A stretch of DNA of 56,567 nt from an uncultured Fibrobacter sp. (lineage in GTDB: Bacteria > Fibrobacterota > Fibrobacteria > Fibrobacterales > Fibrobacteraceae), in contig CAMZGI010000003.1 in assembly GCA_947306305.1 (NCBI GenBank), forward strand, positions 1-56,567. The letters are read 5' to 3'. Below, piece after piece: positions 35,647-44,998 of this stretch. The notes below the pieces were generated by a model. The model searched no databases. It was given only the letters and a program-made list of their open reading frames with translations, and was not told the DNA's origin. How positions within the stretch are numbered: position 1 is the first letter of the stretch; every line of letters starts with the position of its first letter. The position numbers and the translations under genes were made by a program.

Positions 35647-36771
35647 TTAGAAATTTTTGATTTCTAGCACTTGCTCGATAACGGGGGCCATGTCGTAATA
35701 CTTGTACTGCGCGAGGCGTCCGCCAAAGATGACGTTGCTTTCTTGAGCGGCGAGCTTGCGATATTCTTCGGCAAGAACGTTGTTGCGTTCGTTGTTCACG
35801 GGGTAGTATGGCTCCATGCCGTCTTTGTATTCGGTGGAGTATTCCTCGGATACGACTGTTTTCGGGACACTGTAAACATCTGCACCAAACATTTCGAAAT
35901 GCTTGTGCTCGATAATGCGTGTGTAAGGCTGGTCGTGCGAAGTGTAATTGACGACGGCGTTTCCTTGGTAATTCGGCGTGTCTTCAATGCGGGTCTTGAA
36001 GCTGACTGTTCGCCAATCGAGCTTCCCGAGTTTGTAATCGAAGTATTCGTCGATTGCTCCCGTGTAAACGAGCTTGTCTGCAATATCTCGCCAGTTGTTT
36101 TTATGTGTGGCAAAAAAATCTACGCCAGTGCGAGTTTCGATACCTGCAAGCAATCCGTCGATGAGCTTGTTGTAACCGCCGATAGGGATGCCTTGGTATT
36201 TGTCGTTAAAATAGTTGTTGTCGAAAACGAGCCGCACGGGGAGTCGCTTGATGATGAATGCTGGCAAATCTTTGCAGCTGCGCCCCCATTGCTTTTCGGT
36301 GTATTCCTTGATGAGCGTTTCGAAGATGTCTTTGCCGACGAGGGTGAGCGCCTGTTCTTCAAGGTTTGCGGGTTCGCGACCGTTCAATGAAGCGACGGCT
36401 TCGGCTTTTTGTTCTTCGATTTTGGCCTTGGCTTCGGCCGGTGTGGTGACGCCCCACATTTGGTAGAATGTGTTCATGTTGAACGGCAGATTGTAAAGCT
36501 TGCCTTTGTAATTTGCAACCGGGCTATTGGTGTAACGGTTGAATTCGACAATGGAATTCACGAAGTCCCACACTAGCTTGTTGTTGGTGTGGAAAATGTG
36601 AGCCCCGTATTTGTGGATGTTTATCCCCTCGATATTTTCGCAATAAACATTGCCGCCTAAATGTGGACGTTTGTCTATAACGAGGCAACGCTTGCCCGCT
36701 TTGGTGGCAAGATTTGCGAATGTTGCTCCGAATAAGCCTGAACCGACAATGAGGTAATCGAATTTGTTCAT
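35647..36771 (-). CDS. glf: UDP-galactopyranose mutase
   Basis: DYLIVGSGLFGATFA, VIDKRPHLGGNVYCE, YGAHIFHTNNKLVWDFVN, PVNNERN. Confidence 0.95.
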   Translation of the reverse strand: MNKFDYLIVGSGLFGATFANLATKAGKRCLVIDKRPHLGGNVYCENIEGINIHKYGAHIFHTNNKLVWDFVNSIVEFNRYTNSPVANYKGKLYNLPFNMNTFYQMWGVTTPAEAKAKIEEQKAEAVASLNGREPANLEEQALTLVGKDIFETLIKEYTEKQWGRSCKDLPAFIIKRLPVRLVFDNNYFNDKYQGIPIGGYNKLIDGLLAGIETRTGVDFFATHKNNWRDIADKLVYTGAIDEYFDYKLGKLDWRTVSFKTRIEDTPNYQGNAVVNYTSHDQPYTRIIEHKHFEMFGADVYSVPKTVVSEEYSTEYKDGMEPYYPVNNERNNVLAEEYRKLAAQESNVIFGGRLAQYKYYDMAPVIEQVLEIKNF

Positions 36772-36772
36772 A

Positions 36773-37717
36773 TTAAGCTTGTTGCGAATGATTCTTGCGG
36801 TAAAGTTTTTTGAGGAACGTCCTTGGCGCAAGCGTCATGCCTTTAAAGAAGTAGTAGATTTTAGTCTTTGTATCGACGTAATCCCACGCATTTACCAAAG
36901 TGTGGCAGATGGCTCTGCTGATAATTCTGCTGTCCAGTTTTGGGAAATTACGCTTGAGTTCCATGAGGTGAGCGGGGTATTCCTTGATTCGCTGAATTTG
37001 TTTGGACTTGTCCCACGTGACTCCGCCGGGTTGCCTGCGATAGACGGACATCTTTTTGTTGAAGCAGCGGATTTTGCCCATGTGCGCGCATTTTTCGACG
37101 AGGAAAATGTCTCCGTTCATGATGTTGAGCGGATTTTTGATGGGGTAGTCTCTAACTTTGCGGAGATAGACCATGGATGCGGTCGGAACAGTCCATTTTT
37201 CGAAGAGTTCCGTGGCTGTATAGTCGCGGTCTTCCATGGGAGGGTACACTGCATCGACAGACTCTACGCCGGGTTCATTCTTGATTTCGGCATCGTGGAA
37301 CACCATCGTGTAATCGGGGTGGCTCTCTAAAAAATCAATTTGCGATTGCAGTTTGTGCGGATCAATCCAGTAATCGTCTCCTTCGCACATGCCTACGTAT
37401 TTGCGTCCGGTGAGGGAATCCATCACTCGGGTAAACGAGCCGTCGTTTTTGGACCATTGATTTTCGGTCTCGATGTAAGGCTTGATAATCTTGGGATACT
37501 TGGCTGCGTATTCACGGATGATTTCGCCAGTCCTGTCGCTGGAGGCGTCGTCGTGGGCGATGACTTCAAAAGGGAAGTCGGTTTCTTGGATTAAAAAACC
37601 TTCAAGGCACTGGGCGATATATTTTTCTTGATTGAACGCAGTGCAACGGATGCAGACGAGCGGTTCGGCATTGGCTGGCCATTTGGCCGTGATTTCATCT
37701 TGAGTTCGTAACAGCAT
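36773..37717 (-). CDS. Glycosyltransferase family 2
   Basis: LVCIRCTAFNQEKYIAQCLEGFLIQ...AHDDASSDRTGEIIREYA...CEGDDYW. Confidence 0.9.
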   Translation of the reverse strand: MLLRTQDEITAKWPANAEPLVCIRCTAFNQEKYIAQCLEGFLIQETDFPFEVIAHDDASSDRTGEIIREYAAKYPKIIKPYIETENQWSKNDGSFTRVMDSLTGRKYVGMCEGDDYWIDPHKLQSQIDFLESHPDYTMVFHDAEIKNEPGVESVDAVYPPMEDRDYTATELFEKWTVPTASMVYLRKVRDYPIKNPLNIMNGDIFLVEKCAHMGKIRCFNKKMSVYRRQPGGVTWDKSKQIQRIKEYPAHLMELKRNFPKLDSRIISRAICHTLVNAWDYVDTKTKIYYFFKGMTLAPRTFLKKLYRKNHSQQA

Positions 37718-37853
37718 TTTTTTTTACCGTGTATCTGAATTGCCAAATATATTTATATGAGCGGAAACGGTCAATGATAAAACATAGGCTATGGGTGACC
37801 AGCCCTTTAATTTTCTAGATTTGGCGAGACGATTGTTTCGTGAAAGGTGGATC

Positions 37854-39164
37854 ATGCAAAAGACTGTTTATTTAGGAATGATAGGTGACATCATGCACCC
37901 GGGCCTCATCAACATTATCAACGAGGGGGCCAAATATGGCGAAGTGATGATTGGACTTTTTACGGACAAGGCGATTGCTACGCACAGGCGTTTGCCCTAT
38001 CTGAACTACGAGCAGAGAAAGAACGTCATCGAGAATATCAAGGGCGTTTCGAAGGTGGTTCCGCAGGACGAATGGAGCTATGTGGAAAACCTGAAAAAGT
38101 ACAAGCCCGACTACATTATCCATGGCGACGACTGGCTTTACGGACCGGACAAGTTTATCCGTGACGAGGTTTTCAAGGTCATGGAAGCGCAAGGCGGGAA
38201 GGTCATCGAAATCCCTTACACCAAGGGCGTGACTTCTTCCGGGCTCAAGAAAGAGATGGAATCGCTCGGCACCACGCCGCAGGCGAGGCTCTCGTCGCTG
38301 CGTCGCTTGATTGCGGCGAAGCCGATTGTCCGCATCTTGGAATCGCACAACGGCCTTACGGGGCTTATCGCCGAGCACACGAGCGTAGAAATCAACGGGT
38401 GCATCCGCGAGTTTGACGGCATGTGGTCTTCGTCTTTGACGGACTCTACGAGCAAGGGCAAGCCGGACATCGAAGCGGTCGATTTGACGACGCGCTTGCA
38501 CGACCTGAACGACACGCTCGAAGTGACGACCAAGCCGGTTATTTTTGATGGCGACACGGGCGGAAAGGTGGAACACTTCGGCTTCACGGTGCGCACGCTT
38601 GAACGCCTCGGCATTTCTGCAGTGATTATCGAGGACAAGGTGGGCCTCAAGCAGAATTCGCTGTTCGGCACGGACGCTATCCAGACGCAGGACTCGATTG
38701 AAGGTTTTTGCACCAAGATCCGCGCGGGCAAGGACGCCCAGATTACCGAAGACTTCATGGTGATTTCGCGCTGCGAGTCGCTCATTGCAGGCAAGTCCAT
38801 CGACGACGCATTGGAACGCTGCCATGCCTACGTGGCCGCTGGCACGGACGGCATCATGATCCACTCCAAGGACAAGAGCGGCGATGACATCAAGGAGTTC
38901 TGCCGCCGTTTCCGCGAGAAGGACGCTCACACGCCGATTGTCGCTGTGCCGACGACGTACAACCAGTTCACCGAAGAAGAACTGGCAACTTGGGGCATCA
39001 ACATCGTCATTTATGCGAACCACATGCTTAGGTCAGCTTACCCCGCCATGGTAAAGTGCGCGGAGTCCATTTTGACGCACAGCCGTAGCCTCGAAGCTTC
39101 GAACGACTACTGCATGCCCATCAAGCAGATTTTGAACCTCATTCCCGGAACGATGAAGAAGTAA
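37854..39164 (+). CDS. pepM: Phosphoenolpyruvate mutase with N-terminal cytidylyltransferase-like domain
   Basis: C-terminal EDKVGLKQNSL signature and FDGDTGG; N-terminal TagD-like fold with MHPGLINII. Start MQKTVYLG. Confidence 0.92.
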   Translation: MQKTVYLGMIGDIMHPGLINIINEGAKYGEVMIGLFTDKAIATHRRLPYLNYEQRKNVIENIKGVSKVVPQDEWSYVENLKKYKPDYIIHGDDWLYGPDKFIRDEVFKVMEAQGGKVIEIPYTKGVTSSGLKKEMESLGTTPQARLSSLRRLIAAKPIVRILESHNGLTGLIAEHTSVEINGCIREFDGMWSSSLTDSTSKGKPDIEAVDLTTRLHDLNDTLEVTTKPVIFDGDTGGKVEHFGFTVRTLERLGISAVIIEDKVGLKQNSLFGTDAIQTQDSIEGFCTKIRAGKDAQITEDFMVISRCESLIAGKSIDDALERCHAYVAAGTDGIMIHSKDKSGDDIKEFCRRFREKDAHTPIVAVPTTYNQFTEEELATWGINIVIYANHMLRSAYPAMVKCAESILTHSRSLEASNDYCMPIKQILNLIPGTMKK

Positions 39165-39174
39165 CGGATAGCTT

Positions 39175-40302
39175 ATGATCAGCCCGAAGTTTTTTATTGA
39201 CACGCTCGGCTCTTACGGTATTGATTTTTATGCCGGCGTACCCGATTCCTTGCTCAAGAACATTTGCGCCTATATCGCAGACCATATGGACGCGAAGCAC
39301 AACGTGATCGCCGCGAACGAAGGCGCCGCCGTGGGGCTAGCCGCTGGTTATCATCTCGCGACGGGTAATATTGGCGTTGTCTATATGCAGAATTCCGGCG
39401 AAGGGAACATCATCAATCCGCTCGCATCGCTTACGGACAAGGAAGTCTATAACATTCCTGTGCTGCTTTTGATTGGCTGGCGTGGCCGCCCGGGCGTTCA
39501 TGACGAGCCGCAGCACGTGAAGCAGGGCAAGGTGACGACCGGGATTTTGAACACGATGGGCGTGAACTACGACGTGCTCTGCAAGGACGAGGACAAGGCT
39601 GCAAAGCAAATCGAGAAGGCTGTGAAGACGATGAAGGAAACGGGCGAGGTCTATGCGCTCGTGATCGAGAAGGACACCTTCGAGGATTACAAGCTCCAGA
39701 ACGTCGAGAAGAACGACCTCATGATGAGCCGCGAAGAAGCCATCCAGACGGTGGCGGCGGCCCTTGGCGCTAAAGACGTTATCGTTTCGACGACAGGCAT
39801 GATCAGCCGCGAACTTTTTGAATACCGTGCCCAAAAGGGCGAAGGCCACGAACGCGACTTTTTGACGGTGGGCTCGATGGGGCATGCCTCGCAGATTGCG
39901 CTTGGCATTGCGATGGAAAAAGAAGATCGCAAAGTTTGGTGTTTCGATGGCGATGGCGCGACGATTATGCACATGGGTTCCATGGCGATTGTCGCGAGCA
40001 AGTCTCCGGCAAACTATGTGCACGTAGTGTTCAATAACGGCGCTCACGATTCCGTCGGGGGCCAGCCGACGGTGGGCTTGAAGATTGACTTGCCTGCCGT
40101 CGCGAAGGCGGTGGGCTACCGCGACGCTTTGACAGCCGACAGCAAGGAATCGCTTGCGGCATCTCTCGAAAAGCTGAAATGCATGCAGGGACCGGTTCTT
40201 TTGGAAGTCCAGGTGAAGAAGGGCAACCGCAAGGATTTGGGCCGCCCGACGACGACCCCGGTCGAGAACAAGAACGCGCTCATGGAATTCTTGAGGAAAT
40301 AA
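39175..40302 (+). CDS. ppd: Phosphonopyruvate decarboxylase (ThDP-dependent)
   Basis: FYAGVPDSLLKNIC, GVVYMQNSGEGNIINPLASL, WRGRPGVHDEPQH, CFDGDGATIMHMGSMA. Confidence 0.93.
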   Translation: MISPKFFIDTLGSYGIDFYAGVPDSLLKNICAYIADHMDAKHNVIAANEGAAVGLAAGYHLATGNIGVVYMQNSGEGNIINPLASLTDKEVYNIPVLLLIGWRGRPGVHDEPQHVKQGKVTTGILNTMGVNYDVLCKDEDKAAKQIEKAVKTMKETGEVYALVIEKDTFEDYKLQNVEKNDLMMSREEAIQTVAAALGAKDVIVSTTGMISRELFEYRAQKGEGHERDFLTVGSMGHASQIALGIAMEKEDRKVWCFDGDGATIMHMGSMAIVASKSPANYVHVVFNNGAHDSVGGQPTVGLKIDLPAVAKAVGYRDALTADSKESLAASLEKLKCMQGPVLLEVQVKKGNRKDLGRPTTTPVENKNALMEFLRK

Positions 40303-40303
40303 G

Positions 40304-41032
40304 ATGCGTCTCGCGCTGTTGTCCGACATCCATGCCAATGTGACATCGCTGAATGCGGTGCTCGAAGAGTGCGAACGCCGCCACGTCGAAAAATTCGTGC
40401 TGTTGGGCGACCTCGTCAATTACGGCATGCGTCCGAACGAAATCGTGGAAATGATTCGGAATCTGGACGACCGCTTTGTCGCAAAGATTTGGGGCAATCA
40501 CGAAAAGGCTGTGATGGACAACGATACGACGCGTTTCGCGACGGATCGCGGACGTGCCATTCTCCATTACACGCAAAGTAAGCTTACGCAGCCTTCCATT
40601 GACTTTATCAATAACAAGATGAACCGCGACGGGATTTGCTCTTTGCAGATTGACGGCAAGAAGTTCTTGCTGGTGCATGGCATTCTGGGCGACCCCTACT
40701 GGGGCAAGTTCACGCCTACGGAACTCTCACGCGAAGAATACGCGGAATACGATTACGTCTTGACGGCGCATTCGCACGTGTGCCATTACTTCGAGGTGCT
40801 TTTCAAAGCGGATGCTCCTGCGACACGGAACAAGAAGAAGACGATTTTTATCAATCCCGGTTCTGTGGGGCAGCCGAGGAACATCAACCCTTGTGCCCAG
40901 TTTGGAATTTTGGATACCGAAACGACGGGGTACGAGCACGTGTGCGTTCCCTACGATTTCAAGGCTGAACAAGAACTTTATACGGACGAGGTCGATGTGT
41001 TTTACCGCGACCGTCTGACTTTAGGAATTTAA
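40304..41032 (+). CDS. Calcineurin-like metallophosphoesterase
   Basis: LSDIHAN, LLGDLVNYG, WGNHEKAV, AHSHVC, NPGSVGQPR. Confidence 0.88.
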   Translation: MRLALLSDIHANVTSLNAVLEECERRHVEKFVLLGDLVNYGMRPNEIVEMIRNLDDRFVAKIWGNHEKAVMDNDTTRFATDRGRAILHYTQSKLTQPSIDFINNKMNRDGICSLQIDGKKFLLVHGILGDPYWGKFTPTELSREEYAEYDYVLTAHSHVCHYFEVLFKADAPATRNKKKTIFINPGSVGQPRNINPCAQFGILDTETTGYEHVCVPYDFKAEQELYTDEVDVFYRDRLTLGI

Positions 41033-41046
41033 AAAGAGGTTTGAAG

Positions 41047-42045
41047 ATGAAGAAAAACTTGTATGTCATCAGCGGCGCTACCGGCATGACGGGCAGCGAA
41101 CTCTCTCACCAGTTGCTTAAAGAAGACAACATCGTTGTCGGTTTCGACAATTTCTTTGCAAGTTCCATCGACACGGTGAAAGACCTTGTCGGTCGCGAGG
41201 ATTTTGTCTTTTTCGAATACGACATCAACAACGCGGAGCACATGGCCGCTGTTGCGGACAAGGTCAAGAGCCTCAAGGGCTCTTATTCGGGTCGCTTGAT
41301 TTTTATCAACTGCGCTGCGGTGGTACATACTAAGCATTTCTACGAAGTGGAACACACGTTCCAGACAAACGTCATCTCGATGAAGACGTTCCTCGAAATG
41401 GCTATCGCCCTTGGCGCGGATACATACATCAACTGCTCCACTTCCGAAGTTTATTCCATGCAGTCTTGGAACGCGAACGGCGGTGTCCGCGAATCGGACT
41501 TTTTGCTCATGGCGACGGCAGAACATAGCCAGCGCACGAGCTATGCGGTCGGCAAGCTCCTCACGGAATTCTTCATGAAGGACGCTGTCGATAAGGGCAA
41601 AATCAAGGGCTGCTCCATCCGCTTTGCAAATGTCTATAGCAAGCACGAACGCTTTGCGGACCACATCATTCCGCACATCATCAACAACCTTCTCGAAAAG
41701 CCGGTGGTCACGTTGCTCGAAAATTCCAAGGTGAACAAGCGCACGTTCCTCCACAATATCGACAGCTGCCGTGCCGTGATGGAATTGATCGAATCGCCCG
41801 AAGCTCTCGACGGAACCGTCTATAACGTCGCTACCGAAGAAGAAATTTCGATTGTCGATCTCGTGAAGCTTATCGCGAAGAAAATGGGCATCGAAAATGT
41901 GGAAATCCAGTTCGAAGGCTACCGCAAATCTGACCCGGAACGCCGCTTGCTCAACACCGACAAAATCCGCACACGTACGCATTGGAAGCCGGTGGTTTCG
42001 CTGGAACAAGGCCTTGAAATGTGCGTGAAGAGTATCGAAAAATGA
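41047..42045 (+). CDS. NAD-dependent epimerase/dehydratase (extended SDR)
   Basis: GATGMTGSELSHQL, NCSTSEVY, SYAVGK catalytic motif, VYNVATEE. Confidence 0.88.
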   Translation: MKKNLYVISGATGMTGSELSHQLLKEDNIVVGFDNFFASSIDTVKDLVGREDFVFFEYDINNAEHMAAVADKVKSLKGSYSGRLIFINCAAVVHTKHFYEVEHTFQTNVISMKTFLEMAIALGADTYINCSTSEVYSMQSWNANGGVRESDFLLMATAEHSQRTSYAVGKLLTEFFMKDAVDKGKIKGCSIRFANVYSKHERFADHIIPHIINNLLEKPVVTLLENSKVNKRTFLHNIDSCRAVMELIESPEALDGTVYNVATEEEISIVDLVKLIAKKMGIENVEIQFEGYRKSDPERRLLNTDKIRTRTHWKPVVSLEQGLEMCVKSIEK

Positions 42046-42785
42046 AGTACTTGATTGTTACTGTGGCTGGGACTGCCACCCGCTTCAACAGGGATACGGA
42101 CAAAGAAACCCTGAAATGCCTTTATTACAAGGACTCGCCGAAGTTTGCACTTTTGCCCCAGCTTCTTAGGAATTGCGGCGAATACGACAAGTACATCATC
42201 GTGGGCGGCTACCTCTATTCTGCTCTCGAAGAATACGTGAAGCAAAATCTTCAAGCTTATGGTGACAAGATTGAACTTGTCTATAACGAACACTTCAGGG
42301 ATTACGGCTCGGGCTACAGCCTTTACAAGGGCATCGAGGCGGTGAAGGAACCCGGCGACGTGACGTTCGTGGAAGGCGACCTCTTCTTCTTGAAGGAAAA
42401 TTTTGACGAAGTTTATAACAGCCCGAAAAACGTGCTGACCATCAATCGCGAGCCGATTTATTCGAACAAGGCTGTGGCGCTCTACGTTTCTGTCGATGGC
42501 CGCCCGCATTACTTGTACGACACGAACCATTCTTCGCTGAACATCCCGGAACCGTTCTTGGCGGTGTTCAACTCGGCACAGATTTGGAAATTCGCTTCTG
42601 CGGAAATGTTGCACGAAGCCGTTGCTTCTTTGTCTGAAAAGCAGCTGCAGGGGACGAACCTCGAAATTGTGCAGGCCTACTTTAACAAGCTTTCTCGCGA
42701 AGAATACGATGTCGTCTTGTTCAACGCTTGGTATAACTGCAATACGGTTGCGGATTACAACATTGTCCGCACTCTCATGGAGTAA
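42042..42785 (+). CDS. Nucleotidyltransferase (MobA/GT-A-like; candidate phosphonate cytidylyltransferase)
   Basis: VTVAGTATRFNRDTDKETLKCL, VEGDLFFL; ATGA overlap with the upstream gene. Confidence 0.7.
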   Translation: MKYLIVTVAGTATRFNRDTDKETLKCLYYKDSPKFALLPQLLRNCGEYDKYIIVGGYLYSALEEYVKQNLQAYGDKIELVYNEHFRDYGSGYSLYKGIEAVKEPGDVTFVEGDLFFLKENFDEVYNSPKNVLTINREPIYSNKAVALYVSVDGRPHYLYDTNHSSLNIPEPFLAVFNSAQIWKFASAEMLHEAVASLSEKQLQGTNLEIVQAYFNKLSREEYDVVLFNAWYNCNTVADYNIVRTLME

Positions 42786-42787
42786 TT

Positions 42788-43969
42788 ATGGAACTTGTCA
42801 ATAAAAAAATCGCTCTGCTCAAGTCTAAAGTTGAGAACAACGAACCGATAACGGTGATGATTATCGGGCTTGGCAGTGTAGGAACGTTCTTGCTGGACTT
42901 CTTGGTGAGCCTTCGCGATCCGCAGATGAAAATTGTGGTGGCGGGCCGCAATGCAGCCAAGATGCAGATGGACGTGAATATCGTCCGCACGGCGGCGACT
43001 ATCCGCAGGGAACTTCGCAGCTCGATTGAAATCATGGACGGTTGCGACTTGAACGATGTCGATAGCATTGCAGCGACGATCAAGAAGGCGAATCCGGACT
43101 TTATCGTCAATAGCAGCCGCGTTTATTCTGGACTCAAGTACGGAAGCATTTCGTGGAGCAACCTCCGTGCTTACGGCATTTGGTCTCCGCTTTCGATTCG
43201 CTATGCAAAGAACATCATGGCGGCTTATGCAAAGGCGGGCTCCAACGCCATCACCATCAATACGTCGTATTCTGACGCGGTGATTCCTTGGCTCAAGTCG
43301 GCTGGACAGACTTACTTTGACTTTGGTAGCGGCAACTTGAACCACCTGATTCCGCGCATGAAGTTCTATATGGCTGAAAAGTGCGGCATCGACAACTTGA
43401 ACGATATCGACGTGACGCTCGCGGTAAGCCACTTCCACGACGTGGTGATTTCGAAGGAAGGCCATGCGGAAGGTCAGACGTTGCTTTTGAATTTCAAGCA
43501 CAATGGCAAGGAACTTGCGTTTAATCAGGACGAATTGCTCAAGGCTTGCGCTATCGCGATGCCTGTGGATCAGAAGCGCAACATGATGAACGCTTCGAGC
43601 AACTTCAACATCATCGATTCGATTCTGACGGCGCTCCGCGAAAAGACGACGACCAAGATTCACGCTCCTGGCGTCGATGGCGAAATTGGCGGCTACCCGG
43701 TTTTGATCGATGGCGTCAAGGGCGAAGCTTCTTTTGACACGTCGCTGTTTAGCATGGATGACATGCGTGCCGCTAACCGCAAGTCCATTTACTGCGACGG
43801 TATCGAGAACGTGGAAAATGGAACGCTAGTTTATACGGACGAGCTTGTGGCTAAGGTCAAAAAGGCATTTAACGTCGATTTGCCGAAGCGTGTCCCGTTC
43901 GAAAAGATTGACGAAACTGCGGACTTTATCATCAAGAACATCATCGAGCCGTTCGCTCCGAAGAAGTAA
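42788..43969 (+). CDS. NAD(P)-binding oxidoreductase of unassigned function (saccharopine dehydrogenase-like N-terminus)
   Basis: Rossmann motif VMIIGLGSVGTFLLDFLVS...VVAGRN; last gene of the pepM operon. Confidence 0.6.
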   Translation: MELVNKKIALLKSKVENNEPITVMIIGLGSVGTFLLDFLVSLRDPQMKIVVAGRNAAKMQMDVNIVRTAATIRRELRSSIEIMDGCDLNDVDSIAATIKKANPDFIVNSSRVYSGLKYGSISWSNLRAYGIWSPLSIRYAKNIMAAYAKAGSNAITINTSYSDAVIPWLKSAGQTYFDFGSGNLNHLIPRMKFYMAEKCGIDNLNDIDVTLAVSHFHDVVISKEGHAEGQTLLLNFKHNGKELAFNQDELLKACAIAMPVDQKRNMMNASSNFNIIDSILTALREKTTTKIHAPGVDGEIGGYPVLIDGVKGEASFDTSLFSMDDMRAANRKSIYCDGIENVENGTLVYTDELVAKVKKAFNVDLPKRVPFEKIDETADFIIKNIIEPFAPKK

Positions 43970-43972
43970 TAC

Positions 43973-44092
43973 GCACCTTTGGTGCAGTTACTAGAACTTA
44001 GTTTCTAGTTAATAGTTAGTAGTTACTAGAAGAATCTTGAAGAAAAAGTCTAGTAACTAGTAACTTCGAACTCAAAACTGCTGCGAAGCAGC
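43973..44092. repeat. Heptad (TNNNAAC) array with terminal hairpins, site C (two-armed)
   Basis: GCACC-ttt-GGTGC hairpin (43973-43985), inverted heptads, centre agaatcttgaagaaaaag, TAGTAAC TAGTAAC TTCGAAC TCAAAAC TG, hairpin GCTGC-gaa-GCAGC (44080-44092). Confidence 0.9.
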
Positions 44093-44095
44093 TTC

Positions 44096-44995
44096 TTACA
44101 TCCCAAGGAATTCTTTGTAGGGAACATCCGGTTCCAGCGTGTAATGGCTGTGTTCCTGCCCTCTCTTTTCAGGGGGCGGGAATGCCATGTAGTCCCCGTA
44201 CATGTTCGAAAGAATGTGCTTGTAGCCAGCGGGGGCGGGGAACTTGTGTCCTTCAAATTCTAAATCGACACTACCTTCAAAATCTGCGGCATCCCAGATG
44301 TTGATTTCAAGCGGGTCTGCTGTATAAGTCATAATCGCTAGCTTGTCTGTCTTTTGCGAATTGAACATGCTCGCGATGCGTTGGATTTCTTGGTAATCCT
44401 TGATGTGGTCCCTGTGGTATGCGGCAACGCGTTGCTTGTTTTTCTCGTTCAGCTCAGGATTGGTGAGGCGCATGTACGTCCCGTTTTCGATATTGAGCTG
44501 GTTGATTTGCGCATAGCGTTCGTGAGCGCCTTCTTCGACAAAATGATCTAACGGGAAAATGTCGATAAATATCCCGTGATTCATCTTTTGGTATTTGATG
44601 ATGGGGCTAATGGCGCTCGTGTTGGAATTGCGAAGGCATGTGTGCGAAACAGCAAAGCCGCTGTCGGTGTACGGCGTTTGCAGAAAAACAGGTTGCTCAA
44701 ATTCGTCTTGCAACTGGAGCAGCTTTTCGTAATCGTCGCGCGGCATAGCCACGTCTGCGTCGTCGTCCCACGGGATAAATCCCTTGTGGCGAACAGCTCC
44801 GAGAAGCGTTCCGCACATCAAGAAATAACGGAGCCCGTGTTTTTTGCAGACGCGGTCGAGTTCTAGCAAAAGCTCAAGCTCGATTGCCCAAACTTTTTTG
44901 CGTGTGGAACTGACTAAAAAATCGCACAACGTTTCTTCTTGCAAAAACGTAGGCGGAACAATTCCTTTGGCGACGATTTTTTCTGGTTCGGTCAT
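44096..44995 (-). CDS. LicD family phosphotransferase (1)
   Basis: LLLELDRVCKKHGLRYFLMCGTLLGAVRHKGFIPWDDDADVAMPRDDY. Confidence 0.92.
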   Translation of the reverse strand: MTEPEKIVAKGIVPPTFLQEETLCDFLVSSTRKKVWAIELELLLELDRVCKKHGLRYFLMCGTLLGAVRHKGFIPWDDDADVAMPRDDYEKLLQLQDEFEQPVFLQTPYTDSGFAVSHTCLRNSNTSAISPIIKYQKMNHGIFIDIFPLDHFVEEGAHERYAQINQLNIENGTYMRLTNPELNEKNKQRVAAYHRDHIKDYQEIQRIASMFNSQKTDKLAIMTYTADPLEINIWDAADFEGSVDLEFEGHKFPAPAGYKHILSNMYGDYMAFPPPEKRGQEHSHYTLEPDVPYKEFLGM

Positions 44996-44998
44996 GCT

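Noticed and set aside
37872-39023. 383-aa minus-strand ORF
   Set aside because: Antisense shadow of the well-supported PEP mutase gene.
41029-42009. 326-aa minus-strand ORF
   Set aside because: Antisense shadow of the SDR gene; no domain signature.
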